Assembly: GCF_038096175.1 (NCBI RefSeq)
Contig: NZ_CP151099.1
Location: 6,550,001 to 6,614,000, forward strand
Reading direction: 5' to 3'
DNA length: 64,000 nucleotides
From: Nostoc sp. UHCC 0302
GTDB taxonomy: Bacteria; Cyanobacteriota; Cyanobacteriia; Cyanobacteriales; Nostocaceae
The translations under genes were made by a program, and so were the position numbers. Under the pieces are notes generated by a model. It searched no databases. It was not told the origin of the DNA and saw nothing but the letters and a program-made list of their open reading frames with translations. This document shows positions 26,241-35,292 of the stretch, piece by piece (the first letter of the stretch is position 1; every line of letters begins with the position of its first letter).

Positions 26241-27968
26241 CTAATACTTCCTCTCCTGTGGCTCAAACATGGTAATTGCTACTGGGCGATACTGAATGTC
26301 AATTCCTGCTGGTGAATAATAAGCCATTGTGTGTTTGAGGAAATTAGTATCATCTCTTTGAGGATAATCTTCGCGGAAGTGTGCGCCGCGACTTTCCTGG
26401 CGATTTAGGGCTGATGCCAGAATGGTTTGCCCGACTACCATCAAACTCCGCAATTCTAAAGCTTCTACAATCTCTGTGTTCCAACAACTGCCTTTATCAT
26501 CTAAATAAATTTGTGGATATTGCTGTTGCAGTTGTTCAAGTTTGTGCAACCCTTCACGCATTAATTCCTCGGTACGGAAAACGCCACAATAATCAGTCAT
26601 ACAATCTTGGAAGGCTTGACGGACTTGGTTAATACGATACTGTCCTGGCTGTTCTAGCAAAGCTTGGATTTGTTGCTGGGCTTCCCTTTGATAACGTTGC
26701 TCATCTACAGAAGGCAACTTACGTTTTTGTACATATTGAGCGATCGCTGCCCCAGTTCGCTTGCCATAAACAACACATTCGAGTAGGGAATTACTACCGA
26801 GGCGATTTGCCCCATGTACAGAAACGCAAGAAGTTTCCCCAGCGGCAAAAAAGCCATCAACTAAACCATCGCCACTACTGCGAACTCGACCATCAGTGTT
26901 AACTGGGATACCACCCATACAATAGTGAATTGTCGGGCGGACTGGCATCGGCTGAGTCACTGCATCAATACCTACCAACCGATGTGCCTCTTCCCAGCAG
27001 AAGGGAACGCGGCTCATAATTTTTTCTTTGCCCATGTGCCGCAAGTCAAGATAGACAAAAGACCCGCCTGCACTGCCATCTTGATGAATACCACGACCGC
27101 CGCGAATTTCGTAAGTGATCGCCCGTGAGGTAATATCACGAGGAGCTAGTTCCATGCGGCTGGGTGCGTAGTTTTTCATAAAGCGATCGCCTTCGCTATT
27201 AATTAGATATGCTCCTTCTCCGCGTACAGCTTCTGAAATCAGCACTCCTACTGGATATAAACCAGTGGGATGAAATTGGACAAATTCCATATCTTCGAGG
27301 GGCAAACCTGCGATCGCAGTCATTGCTAGACCATCACCAGTGGAAGCATAATCATTAGAGGTGGTATTATAAACACGACCATAGCCCCCAGTAGCAAACA
27401 TAATTGCTTTAGCCCGCAATACCTCTATATGCCCATCCAAGAGGCTAAACATCACCAAACCTTTGGCTTGATCCTCTTCCAAAATCAAGCGCATTACGTA
27501 CCACTCTTGATACACTTGCACACCATAACGTCGCAAGTTATTTACTAATTCGTGCAAAATTGCATGACCAGTCTTATCAGCGGCGTAACAAGTGCGATTA
27601 TGAGAATGTCCACCAAAAGCTCTTTGAGCTATGCGACCATCCGGCAAGCGCGAGAATAAAACGCCCATGTGTTCCAAGTCAATCACCACATCCGGCGCTT
27701 CTTGGGCTAAAATTGCTACCGCATCTTGGTCTGCCAAATAATCAGAACCCTTGACAGTATCAAAAGCGTGTGCTTGCCAACTATCCTCAGTATCAACATT
27801 TTTCAGCGATGCCGCCATCCCACCTTGAGCAGCAACTGAGTGGGAACGAATGGGGTGAGTTTTGGCAACCACCGCAATATTTAAACTGGGGTCAGTTCGG
27901 GCAATTTCCACAGCAGCGCGGCATCCCGCCAATCCACCACCAACAATAATCACATCATGTTCCAGCAT
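26241..27968 (-). CDS. sdhA: Succinate dehydrogenase/fumarate reductase flavoprotein subunit
   Basis: A 575-residue FAD-binding subunit oxidising succinate to fumarate in the respiratory chain. ATG at 27968 gives MLEHDVIIVGGGLAG, the N-terminal Rossmann motif; an upstream in-frame start would add 20 residues without family support. RSHSVAAQGG holds the His to which FAD is covalently bound, HSHNRTCYA and FHPTGLY belong to the substrate domain, and GANRLGSNSLLECVVYG to the C-terminal FAD region. The iron-sulfur subunit gene is not adjacent, as is common in cyanobacteria. Confidence 0.93.
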   Translation of the reverse strand: MLEHDVIIVGGGLAGCRAAVEIARTDPSLNIAVVAKTHPIRSHSVAAQGGMAASLKNVDTEDSWQAHAFDTVKGSDYLADQDAVAILAQEAPDVVIDLEHMGVLFSRLPDGRIAQRAFGGHSHNRTCYAADKTGHAILHELVNNLRRYGVQVYQEWYVMRLILEEDQAKGLVMFSLLDGHIEVLRAKAIMFATGGYGRVYNTTSNDYASTGDGLAMTAIAGLPLEDMEFVQFHPTGLYPVGVLISEAVRGEGAYLINSEGDRFMKNYAPSRMELAPRDITSRAITYEIRGGRGIHQDGSAGGSFVYLDLRHMGKEKIMSRVPFCWEEAHRLVGIDAVTQPMPVRPTIHYCMGGIPVNTDGRVRSSGDGLVDGFFAAGETSCVSVHGANRLGSNSLLECVVYGKRTGAAIAQYVQKRKLPSVDEQRYQREAQQQIQALLEQPGQYRINQVRQAFQDCMTDYCGVFRTEELMREGLHKLEQLQQQYPQIYLDDKGSCWNTEIVEALELRSLMVVGQTILASALNRQESRGAHFREDYPQRDDTNFLKHTMAYYSPAGIDIQYRPVAITMFEPQERKY

Positions 27969-28280
27969 AATCAACCCCCGACTGCAAAAAGCTGCTTGCT
28001 GTTCTATTGTAGAGACGCAATTAATCAAGCAGTTGTGGTAACTGCCGTTGCATCTCTACAAAAAAAATTCCCTGCCTATAGACAGGGATGTTATTACAAA
28101 TTTTGTAGTAATAAGGTATCTATCTTTAGATAGACACCTTCTAGAAATGAAAAGTTAAAAATCAAGAGTTAGGGGCAGATAGAGTAAATCATAACTCTTC
28201 ACTCATAGCTCCTAACTTCTGTACAGACGCGTAGACGCTCGAAGAGCGGCTTCTCGTAAGAGTATAATCGCGTCTCTATT
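27969..28280. other. Intergenic region between sdhA and the small membrane protein gene
   Basis: 312 bases with a terminator (28060-28087, minus strand), an imperfect 12-bp hairpin (28114-28141: AAGGTATCTATC-TTTA-GATAGACACCTT) and a partial copy of the AGACGCG...CGCGTCT repeat family (28225-28276). No gene. Confidence 0.6.
28060..28087 (-). terminator. Rho-independent terminator after the small membrane protein gene
   Basis: On the minus strand CCCTGTC-TATA-GGCAGGG (7 bp, one G-U) is followed by AATTTTTTTT. It is placed downstream of the gene at 28281 and upstream of sdhA, separating the two transcripts. Confidence 0.75.
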
Positions 28281-28598
28281 TTAACTAGTTGCTTGTACAG
28301 GTCTTTGCTCAGAAACATTGCCAGGTATAGGTTCAGTCTTGGTTTGTGCATCTACAGGAGTTACTTCAATATGATTTAATAACGTAGTGACAAATGCAAA
28401 CAGCAAGAAAGGCAGTGATAGCAGAACGACGAGACCCACCGTTGCTAAAGCATACACTGGTTTTCTGGCACCCATCAGCGCTAAGGCTGATGCCAAACTA
28501 AGGGTTATCGTGATTAACCAAACAATTATTTGACCGTAAATATCACCAAAGGTCAGGGTACAGACAAACCGATAGTTTTGAATATTATTTCTGCTCAT
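28281..28598 (-). CDS. Small membrane protein, function unknown (105 aa)
   Basis: Two predicted membrane helices (about residues 20-42, IIVWLITITLSLASALALMG, and 47-72, VYALATVGLVVLLSLPFLLF) with a short polar N-terminus and a 30-residue Thr/Pro/Gln-rich C-terminal tail. The start is ATG at 28598; a GTG one codon earlier is an alternative. It has a terminator of its own. I do not recognise the family, but composition and codon use look genuine. Confidence 0.65.
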   Translation of the reverse strand: MSRNNIQNYRFVCTLTFGDIYGQIIVWLITITLSLASALALMGARKPVYALATVGLVVLLSLPFLLFAFVTTLLNHIEVTPVDAQTKTEPIPGNVSEQRPVQATS

Positions 28599-28831
28599 CA
28601 CATTTGCCTCAAGTCTCTCCTTATAGGTTCTACCTTAGAACCATGTTTTACTTCTAGACAATTTCTAAATATTTTTGCAAGGTTTGTAATATTGCTTTAC
28701 AATCAAGTTTTTTTTGTTAACAATAACAAGTGAATTCTAAGATTTAGTGTTTCCTAGAACTCTTAAATCCAGAATTTACAGATGCTCTCTAAAGTCAAAG
28801 TAACTTGAATTGTTAACTAGATGGCAAATAC

Positions 28832-29211
28832 CCTAATTTGATTATCGAACTGCTATCGAACAGCACCGTCAATACAGACCGAAATCTGAAAAAAACCTGT
28901 ATCAAGACGGTTTCCATACACCAGAGTATTTCTATTTCTCTCCAGACACTCTAGAATTTGCTGGTTTTCGCTTAGTAGGAAGTGAATATCAAGAGATTAC
29001 ATCTAATGTCAGCGGTTGGCGTTGGAGTCAGGAGTTAGATTTATATCTTGGTATCGATTCGGGAAAACTGCGCTACTTTACTGCTGAAGGTAGTTTAATA
29101 CCAACACCAGAAGAAGCAGCATTACAGGCACAATTAGAGTTAGCACAGGAACGTCAACGTGCTGAACAATTGGCAAAAAGATTACGTTCTCTTGGTGTTG
29201 ACTTAGACTAA
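28832..29211 (+). pseudogene. Frameshifted, truncated Uma2-family endonuclease remnant
   Basis: The frame from 28832 reads PNLIIELLSNSTVNTDRNLKK and then breaks at a run of seven A (28889-28895); one additional A would restore NLYQDGFHTPEYFYFSPDTLEF and the rest to a TAA at 29209. The restored sequence has the second half of a Uma2/DUF820 protein, including the GWRWSQELDLYLGIDSGKLRYF segment and the QAQLELAQERQRAEQLAKRL tail ending LGVDLD. The N-terminal half is missing. An assembly error in the homopolymer is possible, but the missing N-terminus argues for a pseudogene. Convergent with, and 8 bases from, the phosphoesterase gene. Confidence 0.8.
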
Positions 29212-29219
29212 ATGAGCTA

Positions 29220-30953
29220 TTATTTCAACTTAAATTCATCAAATTTCACAACTTTTGAATCTGGCTTGCGGGTATCAAAACGATAGCTGCTAACTGTACC
29301 GATTGCCGTATCGAAGATACTAAAAACTGTGATGTCATTACTAGCAATATATGGCAGCGGCTGACCATCTTCACCTAATAAAGGCGCAATTGATGGCATT
29401 ACAGGTTCTAACCCGTTGGGGTCGCCTAATTTAACATAATCCTCTTGATATCCAATTGGTACTTCTCGCTTTCTATCACCCCAAGCAGCACCGTAAGAGT
29501 TACCAACGTTAGATGTTTCCAAAAAGTGCATTCCACTCGGACTAACAAAGCGGTTCCATAAATGCGAATGTCCATAGAATACGAATTGCACATCAGCCGC
29601 TTCTATTAACGGCACAACATCACGGATGATATAATCTACATTTTTATGATACTCATAACGCACTGCTTTAATGGTGGACTCAGTGCCATCTCGTTCAATT
29701 ATCTGTATTGGATCTGTATAGGCAGGAACGATATTATCACCCAAAGTATGGGGTGGATGATGAAACATCACAACTTTGTATTTTGCTTGTTTAAACTCAG
29801 GGCTTTGGAGTTCTTCTTCTAGCCAATTGTACTGCTTGCTGCCTTTAGCTATTGGCTCAAAAATATGCTGTCCATAACCCCAATTTTCCGGGTTATCTAA
29901 GTTATTTTCTGCTTCTTGATATTTGCCCTTATGCTTGGCATCTAATTTGGGAGTGCGCCACATATTAGTAATGTACAGTACGACCAAACGCACATCACCA
30001 AAGCTAACTGCATAATACCTTTTTCCACCCTCTTTACTTGTTGGTAGGGTGAAAATTTCTTCGTAAGTATTGGTGTTAAAAGAATTATCTATTAAAGATT
30101 TTCCGCTATAAAATCTTTGGGCAACAGCACGGGGAATCGTATCATCGAATTCACCATTTAAACTTCTTGTTCTAGCAAACCGTCCCATGACCTCATGATT
30201 GCCAATACAAGTAAATATCGGCGCGTGTTGAATAATTTCTCCGCCGCTGTAGGTTGTTTTAACACCGTTGTGTTGCATCTCATATTTGGCACGACCTTGT
30301 AAACCGGGAAACAACGCGCCACCTTGATTATCATCAAACCACTCTGAAGCGCGATCGGGCGTATTGACTAAATCACCAGCAAACCATACGCCATCCACTT
30401 GTCCTACTGTCTCTACCACTTTTTGCAGATTTGCAGCTGTCATTGGTTTAAGCTGATGGTCGGAGGTAAGTAGAATTTTTAGTGATGTGTTTGCTTTTGG
30501 GGTGGGTGCGAGGGTAAAAATATTGCTGCTAACATTCTCACCATCTTCTCGCACACTTGTGACGCGATAGTTCACCCGCACATTAGGAGTTAATCCAGCT
30601 ACCTCAGCTTCATGTCGCCAAATATTGCGGCCAACAGGTTGTTGATAAACTTGTCCGTTTTGAGTTTGATTTGCTACTCTTGATTGCTGGTCTTCGCGAG
30701 TGCGACTGAGTTTAGTAGTACTTGCCTTGGCAGCTTGCTTCAGATTTTCACCATAGGTAACTATATGTTTAGCACCAGCAAATTCGGTGAACCAAACTAC
30801 TCTCACTGAGGTTTCAGTCGGCAGTTGCAAAAATGGATCGGTCAGCAACTGAGGTGCTGATGTCATAATTGTTTGCCCAAACGAATGCACGCTGACTAAG
30901 GTAAGGCCAATAATAAGCAGAACCACAGACTGTAGCAGTTGGGTTCTCACCAT
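29220..30953 (-). CDS. Exported purple-acid-phosphatase-like metallophosphoesterase
   Basis: A 577-residue secreted enzyme with an N-terminal signal (LLQSVVLLIIGLTLVSVHSFG, from the ATG at 30953), a fibronectin-III-like purple acid phosphatase N domain (about 40-160) and a calcineurin-type phosphoesterase domain. Metal ligands are recognisable in LTSDHQ, AGDLVN, GNHEVMG, FHHPPH and YGHSHLW. It probably hydrolyses phosphate esters in the periplasm. Upstream in-frame start codons (30989, 30968) exist; the chosen one places the hydrophobic stretch directly at the N-terminus. Confidence 0.85.
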   Translation of the reverse strand: MVRTQLLQSVVLLIIGLTLVSVHSFGQTIMTSAPQLLTDPFLQLPTETSVRVVWFTEFAGAKHIVTYGENLKQAAKASTTKLSRTREDQQSRVANQTQNGQVYQQPVGRNIWRHEAEVAGLTPNVRVNYRVTSVREDGENVSSNIFTLAPTPKANTSLKILLTSDHQLKPMTAANLQKVVETVGQVDGVWFAGDLVNTPDRASEWFDDNQGGALFPGLQGRAKYEMQHNGVKTTYSGGEIIQHAPIFTCIGNHEVMGRFARTRSLNGEFDDTIPRAVAQRFYSGKSLIDNSFNTNTYEEIFTLPTSKEGGKRYYAVSFGDVRLVVLYITNMWRTPKLDAKHKGKYQEAENNLDNPENWGYGQHIFEPIAKGSKQYNWLEEELQSPEFKQAKYKVVMFHHPPHTLGDNIVPAYTDPIQIIERDGTESTIKAVRYEYHKNVDYIIRDVVPLIEAADVQFVFYGHSHLWNRFVSPSGMHFLETSNVGNSYGAAWGDRKREVPIGYQEDYVKLGDPNGLEPVMPSIAPLLGEDGQPLPYIASNDITVFSIFDTAIGTVSSYRFDTRKPDSKVVKFDEFKLK

Positions 30954-31031
30954 TTTAGCCCTGAGCATGACAAGACTTATACAAAACAATAACTAGGCTG
31001 AATAATTGTACAACAACTAAATTTAAGACAG

Positions 31032-31074
31032 GATGATATTGAGGTTAAGCGATCGCCTCAACCCCAATATCATC
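31032..31074. repeat. 15-bp inverted repeat with HIP1 in the loop
   Basis: Arms GATGATATTGAGGTT (31032-31046) and AACCCCAATATCATC (31060-31074) pair with one mismatch; the loop contains GCGATCGC. It lies between the phosphoesterase and dnaJ genes on the minus strand and may end the dnaJ transcript, though it lacks a T-run. Confidence 0.5.
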
Positions 31075-31117
31075 TCGTGCCATAGATTTGGTAGAGCTTC
31101 ATCATAGAGTTACCTTT

Positions 31118-32113
31118 TTACAGCCTAACTTGCTGCAAGTGACTGCGGGGATTGTAAGTACGTATAGCCCTAATTTTTTCATAATACTCCCGCTCTTGTT
31201 GGCTGAGTTCTTTTGGTGGTGCGATCGCCACCTTCACCAACTGATCGCCACGTCCACCTTTGGCTAGAGGCCAGCCTTTGCCACGCAACCGCAGAGATTG
31301 CCCAGAACGCACTCCCGCAGGCAGTTTTACATTCACCAAACCATCTGGTGTAGGCACATCAATCGATGCACCGAGAGTAGCTTCATCTGGGGTGATTGCG
31401 ACTTCGCACACCAAATTGTCGCCTTCAATTTGGAAAAATGAGTGCGGTTGAAGTTCGACTTTTAAATACAAATCTCCTCGTTGTTGAGTCATGGGATTGA
31501 CTTGTCCTTTGCCTCGCACGCGCAGACGAGTACCGGGTTTTGCCCCAGCGGGAATCCGAACATCAAGGGTTTCATTACCTAAACTAAAGCGTTTTTGCAC
31601 ACCATGAAACGCTTCTGAAAAAGTTAAAGCGATCGCAGCTTCGCTATCCTGGATACTACCTGCACCTGGATCTTGATAACCGAAATCACTAAAGCCGCCA
31701 AAACCACTTGGTGCGCCTGTAGATGTGCGGTAAGAGTAGCTTTGTCTTCCACCACGAGGAGTAGCGCCACCAAAGCGTCCTAGCAACTCGTTAATGAATT
31801 CATCAAAATTGCCGTATTGACTGAAATCGAAGCCGCCCATATCGACGCCAGCACCGCCGGACGGGAAACCTTCACCAGCTTGTTTCCAATATTGACCAAA
31901 TTGGTCGTATTTTTTGCGTTTGTCTGGGTCTGATAAAACTTCGTAGGCTTCGTTGACTTCTTTAAAGCGTGCCTCTGCTTGTTTGTTGTTTGGGTTAACG
32001 TCAGGGTGAAATTTCCGGGCTAGTTTGCGAAAAGCTTGTTTAATGTCCTCTTGACTGGCAGCTTTACTCACTCCCAAAATTGCGTAATAGTCTTTGAAGT
32101 CGGTTGCAGCCAT
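31118..32113 (-). CDS. Class B J-domain protein (DnaJ/CbpA type)
   Basis: Hsp70 co-chaperone of 331 residues. The J domain (1-70) has the HPD motif (36-38), followed by a Gly/Phe-rich linker (about 80-150) and the DnaJ C-terminal beta-domains (about 160-320), without the four CxxCxGxG zinc-finger repeats, hence class B. It stimulates a DnaK ATPase and delivers clients. It lies 121 bases downstream of the small P-loop kinase gene on the same strand. Confidence 0.92.
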   Translation of the reverse strand: MAATDFKDYYAILGVSKAASQEDIKQAFRKLARKFHPDVNPNNKQAEARFKEVNEAYEVLSDPDKRKKYDQFGQYWKQAGEGFPSGGAGVDMGGFDFSQYGNFDEFINELLGRFGGATPRGGRQSYSYRTSTGAPSGFGGFSDFGYQDPGAGSIQDSEAAIALTFSEAFHGVQKRFSLGNETLDVRIPAGAKPGTRLRVRGKGQVNPMTQQRGDLYLKVELQPHSFFQIEGDNLVCEVAITPDEATLGASIDVPTPDGLVNVKLPAGVRSGQSLRLRGKGWPLAKGGRGDQLVKVAIAPPKELSQQEREYYEKIRAIRTYNPRSHLQQVRL

Positions 32114-32234
32114 CTACCAGCCTCCTCTATAAATTAGCGTTATGTTTATTTTTAAGATGTGAGATTTATTCTTTGCTTAGGTATAATGCCTAGCAATAAT
32201 ACTCTGATTTTAAATTAACAAAGAATACAGAAAA

Positions 32235-32777
32235 TCAAGTGTGGTTCTTGCTCACCGCGTCAGCGCAATTTCCGTACTCCCGTCTTTCCTGTCCTTGTTT
32301 GAAGTGAATTAAGCAGTCTAATCCTTCTTGTAGGCTTGGGGGAGCATCTCGGAGTTGACGGTGCATCCGCAAGATGATTTCTTCAGGAACTAAGCGAGCT
32401 TCTTTTGGAGAAGCTGCGGTAAAACGCTTTTTATTGCGTGCTAAACACAGCCAAACTGGGGTATCCACCCAAATTCCAGTTATGTGGGTAAAACCTTTGT
32501 TGCGGGCTAAGGCGATGAGTTCACGACGATGGCGTCGCTGGGCATTGGTGGCGTCGTAAACTGCCGTTCTATGAGAAGCGATCGCCTGCTGTAATTGCCT
32601 TTCTACTTCCCGCCAAATTGCCAGCCACGACCCTTGAATTGCTTCTGAGCCAAAAAGTTGCCCCCGGATGCTATCTGTAGAAATTAGTTGCATCTGGGGG
32701 CATTCTCCCAATAATTGTTTTGCCAAAGTGGACTTACCGCTACCAGGAAGACCAATCAGCAATAACAGTTTAGTCAT
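32235..32777 (-). CDS. Small P-loop kinase (AAA_33 / polynucleotide-kinase-like)
   Basis: A 180-residue protein with Walker A GLPGSGKST (9-17), TDSIR after the second strand, and VYDATNAQRRHRRELIALA, the pattern of the AAA_33 group that includes T4 polynucleotide kinase-like and zeta-toxin-like kinases. The substrate cannot be told from sequence. The start codon at 32777 directly abuts a heptanucleotide repeat array, leaving no normal ribosome binding site. No antitoxin-like partner is adjacent, so a toxin role is not proposed. Confidence 0.8.
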   Translation of the reverse strand: MTKLLLLIGLPGSGKSTLAKQLLGECPQMQLISTDSIRGQLFGSEAIQGSWLAIWREVERQLQQAIASHRTAVYDATNAQRRHRRELIALARNKGFTHITGIWVDTPVWLCLARNKKRFTAASPKEARLVPEEIILRMHRQLRDAPPSLQEGLDCLIHFKQGQERREYGNCADAVSKNHT

Positions 32778-32811
32778 TTGTCATTTGTCCCTTGTCCTTT
32801 GTCCTTTGTCA
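32777..32811. repeat. Heptanucleotide tandem repeat (TTTGTCM), five units
   Basis: Units TTTGTCA, TTTGTCC, CTTGTCC, TTTGTCC, TTTGTCA run from 32777 to 32811, touching the first base of the start codon of the P-loop kinase gene. This is an STRR-type array typical of filamentous cyanobacteria. Confidence 0.85.
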
Positions 32812-32907
32812 TTTCTCTCTGAAGTTCTGATTACCTCTGGCACTGCCCCTTGGACAATCGCCAGGAATCGGCACTCAGACTTATCTTTTTCTCAGTTATT
32901 CTTAACT

Positions 32908-32941
32908 AATGACGAATGACGAATGACGAATGACGAATGAC
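32908..32941. repeat. Heptanucleotide tandem repeat (AATGACG)
   Basis: Four full units and a six-base fifth unit; the array runs right up to, and overlaps by one base, the glgC stop codon (32941-32943). Confidence 0.9.
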
Positions 32942-34230
32942 TAAATAATGGTTCCATCGGGAATTACAGCATTTTTTAGCACTACAACGATGCCGCTGCG
33001 AATGTAGAAACCTTGACTTTCACGGTCAGCTTCTTGGACGTTATCTTTATTGATAATTTTGACATCGTGCCCAATGCTGGCGTTTTTATCGATGATGGCA
33101 CGGCGAATGATCGAGTCAGTACCAATACCTACAGGAATAACACCTTTTTCTACGCTACATTGGCGCTCTACAGAAGCTTGGTAAAAGTCTGCACCCATGA
33201 GTAGCGACTCTTCAATGACACAGCCTGATTCAATGCGCGATCGCACTCCCAACACTGAGTGCTGAATCCGGCAATTTTTTAAAATACAACCTTCGCCAAT
33301 AATTGATTCTGTGATCTGGCAATCTAAAAGTTTTGTCGGAGGCAAGTAACGAGCGCGGGTATAAATTGGCGCTTCTTCATCGTAGAAACTAAAGGGTGGT
33401 TGGGGTTGCTGAGTTAAAGCTAAATTTGCATGATAAAAAGCTTCGATTGTCCCAATATCTTCCCAGTAGTCATCAAATAAGTAGGCTTGAACGTTGTAAT
33501 CTTTGGCGGCATCAGGAATAATTTCTTTGCCGAAATCCGTCCTTTCGACAGCTTCTTTTAACAACTTGAACAAAACATCTTTTTTAAAGACATAAATCCC
33601 CATTGAAGCGATGTATGGCTGTTGTTGGGCTTGTTCTTTTGTTAATCCCAGTACGCTTGTATCAACGCGCATTTGGATTAAGGCTTCACCTTTGGGTTTT
33701 TCGCTAAAGTCGATTACCCTACCGGTGTCATCAATTTTCATCAAGCCAAAATCTGAGGCGCGGCGTTCGTCTATGGGGATAACGGAGAGAGTAATATCAG
33801 CCCCCGTTTCTCTATGGCGCTGGATAAACTGGCGATAATCCATGCGATAAAGGTGATCACCAGAGAGAATCAGATACTCTTCTGCATCCCATTCTTCCAA
33901 TAACCACAGGTACTGACGTACAGCATCCGCAGTACCTTGGAACCAATTAGGGTTTTCTGGTGTTTGTTGTGCAGCTAGCACTTCCACAAATCCCTCATTG
34001 AAGCCAGTAAAGTTGTAGGTACGGGCGATGTGGCGATTTAGAGAAGCTGAGTTAAATTGTGTCAGAACGTAGATTTTGAATATTTCAGAATTTATGCAGT
34101 TACTCACAGGGATATCGATTAAGCGGTACTTCCCTGCTACTGGTACGGCTGGTTTCGCACGGAGTTTGGTTAGCGGGTAAAGCCGAGTACCCGCACCACC
34201 ACCAAGAATGATAGATAATACTTTTTTCAC
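32941..34230 (-). CDS. glgC: Glucose-1-phosphate adenylyltransferase (ADP-glucose pyrophosphorylase)
   Basis: Makes ADP-glucose from glucose 1-phosphate and ATP, the committed step of glycogen synthesis. The 429-residue product has the [12 protein letters not shown] nucleotide site, [14 protein letters not shown], the catalytic GDHLYRMDY and FSEKPKG segments, and a C-terminal left-handed beta-helix with allosteric residues near the end. It starts at a GTG ([12 protein letters not shown]) preceded by GGGAG. Two other glycogen/maltodextrin-related genes occur later in the window (37573 and 42816) but not in one operon. Confidence 0.97.
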   Translation of the reverse strand: MKKVLSIILGGGAGTRLYPLTKLRAKPAVPVAGKYRLIDIPVSNCINSEIFKIYVLTQFNSASLNRHIARTYNFTGFNEGFVEVLAAQQTPENPNWFQGTADAVRQYLWLLEEWDAEEYLILSGDHLYRMDYRQFIQRHRETGADITLSVIPIDERRASDFGLMKIDDTGRVIDFSEKPKGEALIQMRVDTSVLGLTKEQAQQQPYIASMGIYVFKKDVLFKLLKEAVERTDFGKEIIPDAAKDYNVQAYLFDDYWEDIGTIEAFYHANLALTQQPQPPFSFYDEEAPIYTRARYLPPTKLLDCQITESIIGEGCILKNCRIQHSVLGVRSRIESGCVIEESLLMGADFYQASVERQCSVEKGVIPVGIGTDSIIRRAIIDKNASIGHDVKIINKDNVQEADRESQGFYIRSGIVVVLKNAVIPDGTII

Positions 34231-34749
34231 AAAATTTCTCCCAGCTGCCTTTCAACTCTCATCTTCAGTTTAGGACTGTATGTGGCAGCTGATAAGGGGG
34301 GATCGGAGATTCTCAGGAATGAATTTTACAAAATACTACTAGTGGTGGATAGTGCTGCCTAGAAGTAGACAACCAGAACATTTGTATTAATTGGTATTGA
34401 AGAATGGGGTGCGATCGCTACATTGCTCTTACTATTAGCGACTTACTACCTCTTAGGTTAGATTAACAAAACTAATATTTTGAGACATTTGCTTGCAGCT
34501 ATACACCTATGAAGTTGAAAACCTTTAGCCGTATTTTAAAAGTGTCGGCGACTTAACTTTTTAAGCTTTAGTTTTTAACAAAATAGTATTATTAGTTACA
34601 TTCCTTCGCCATAATCAACAGAAAAATCTACTATGTAAACTGAAATATCTAGAACATATAGATTACAAGACTACTATCCTAATAAAAACTATTAGCAATT
34701 TGTTGACCGAAAAATCAGCCAACTGTGCGCTCGCAATCCCAAATATATA
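34231..34749. other. Intergenic region upstream of glgC
   Basis: 519 AT-rich bases with one HIP1 site and no credible open frame. It should hold the glgC promoter and leader. Nothing further is seen. Confidence 0.5.
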
Positions 34750-35049
34750 TTAAATTACCAAACCAGCTATACCTGTTTTTCTATTGACCAAACGCAGTTT
34801 TTGCGACAGCTTCAAATACTTCACCCAAGGTTGATCTGATAACTGGTAAATCGCATTTGGTGATAGTGTTGCTGTGAAAGCATCCTTGCCACGACTAACA
34901 CCACTGATACCTAGATTTTCTAAAACAGTAGTTACCGCTGGGTCTGAAACTGGTTCGGTGTGAATAAACACAGCCAAACTTGGTTGCTCTGACTCTGGAA
35001 TATCTTTCAACGCAACAGTCAAGGCAGCATCTAGCTTTTGGTAATTCAT
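34750..35049 (-). CDS. Stand-alone propeptide-like (I9-like) protein next to a subtilase
   Basis: A 99-residue soluble protein from the ATG at 35049, with GAGG eight bases upstream. Its residues 24-92 align with residues 46-107 of the adjacent subtilase: SLAVFIHTEP against SVVFIYCDPD, LGISG against QGIEI, and VKYLKLSQKLRLV against VLRVKPSRKLKLQ. In the subtilase this region is the domain just before the catalytic part, where propeptides sit. The protein could therefore be a separate inhibitor or folding chaperone. This is inference from my own visual alignment. Confidence 0.65.
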   Translation of the reverse strand: MNYQKLDAALTVALKDIPESEQPSLAVFIHTEPVSDPAVTTVLENLGISGVSRGKDAFTATLSPNAIYQLSDQPWVKYLKLSQKLRLVNRKTGIAGLVI

Positions 35050-35062
35050 AAACACCTCATAC

Positions 35063-35095
35063 TAATTCGTAATTCGTAATTCGTAATTCGTAATT
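35063..35095. repeat. Heptanucleotide tandem repeat (TAATTCG)
   Basis: Four units of TAATTCG followed by TAATT, placed 14 bases upstream of the start of the propeptide-like gene (minus strand), i.e. in its leader. Confidence 0.9.
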
Positions 35096-35292
35096 AAGAC
35101 GGATTTAAAAAGCTTTGATATGATGAGAGCTTTCCATGACTTAGCACTGTTACACAAAGAATAATTCCAAAGGAAAGTTTGGTTTTATTCTTGATCAAAA
35201 GGGCAGGAACTTGTTAGCTTATAACTTATCAAATTTATAAGTTGCGATCGCCTACCCTTGTATAGATTTAATACACTTCCTTATCAGTCTAA

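Noticed and set aside
32235-32777. Zeta-type toxin of a toxin-antitoxin pair
   Set aside because: The fold is compatible, but there is no small partner gene on either side.
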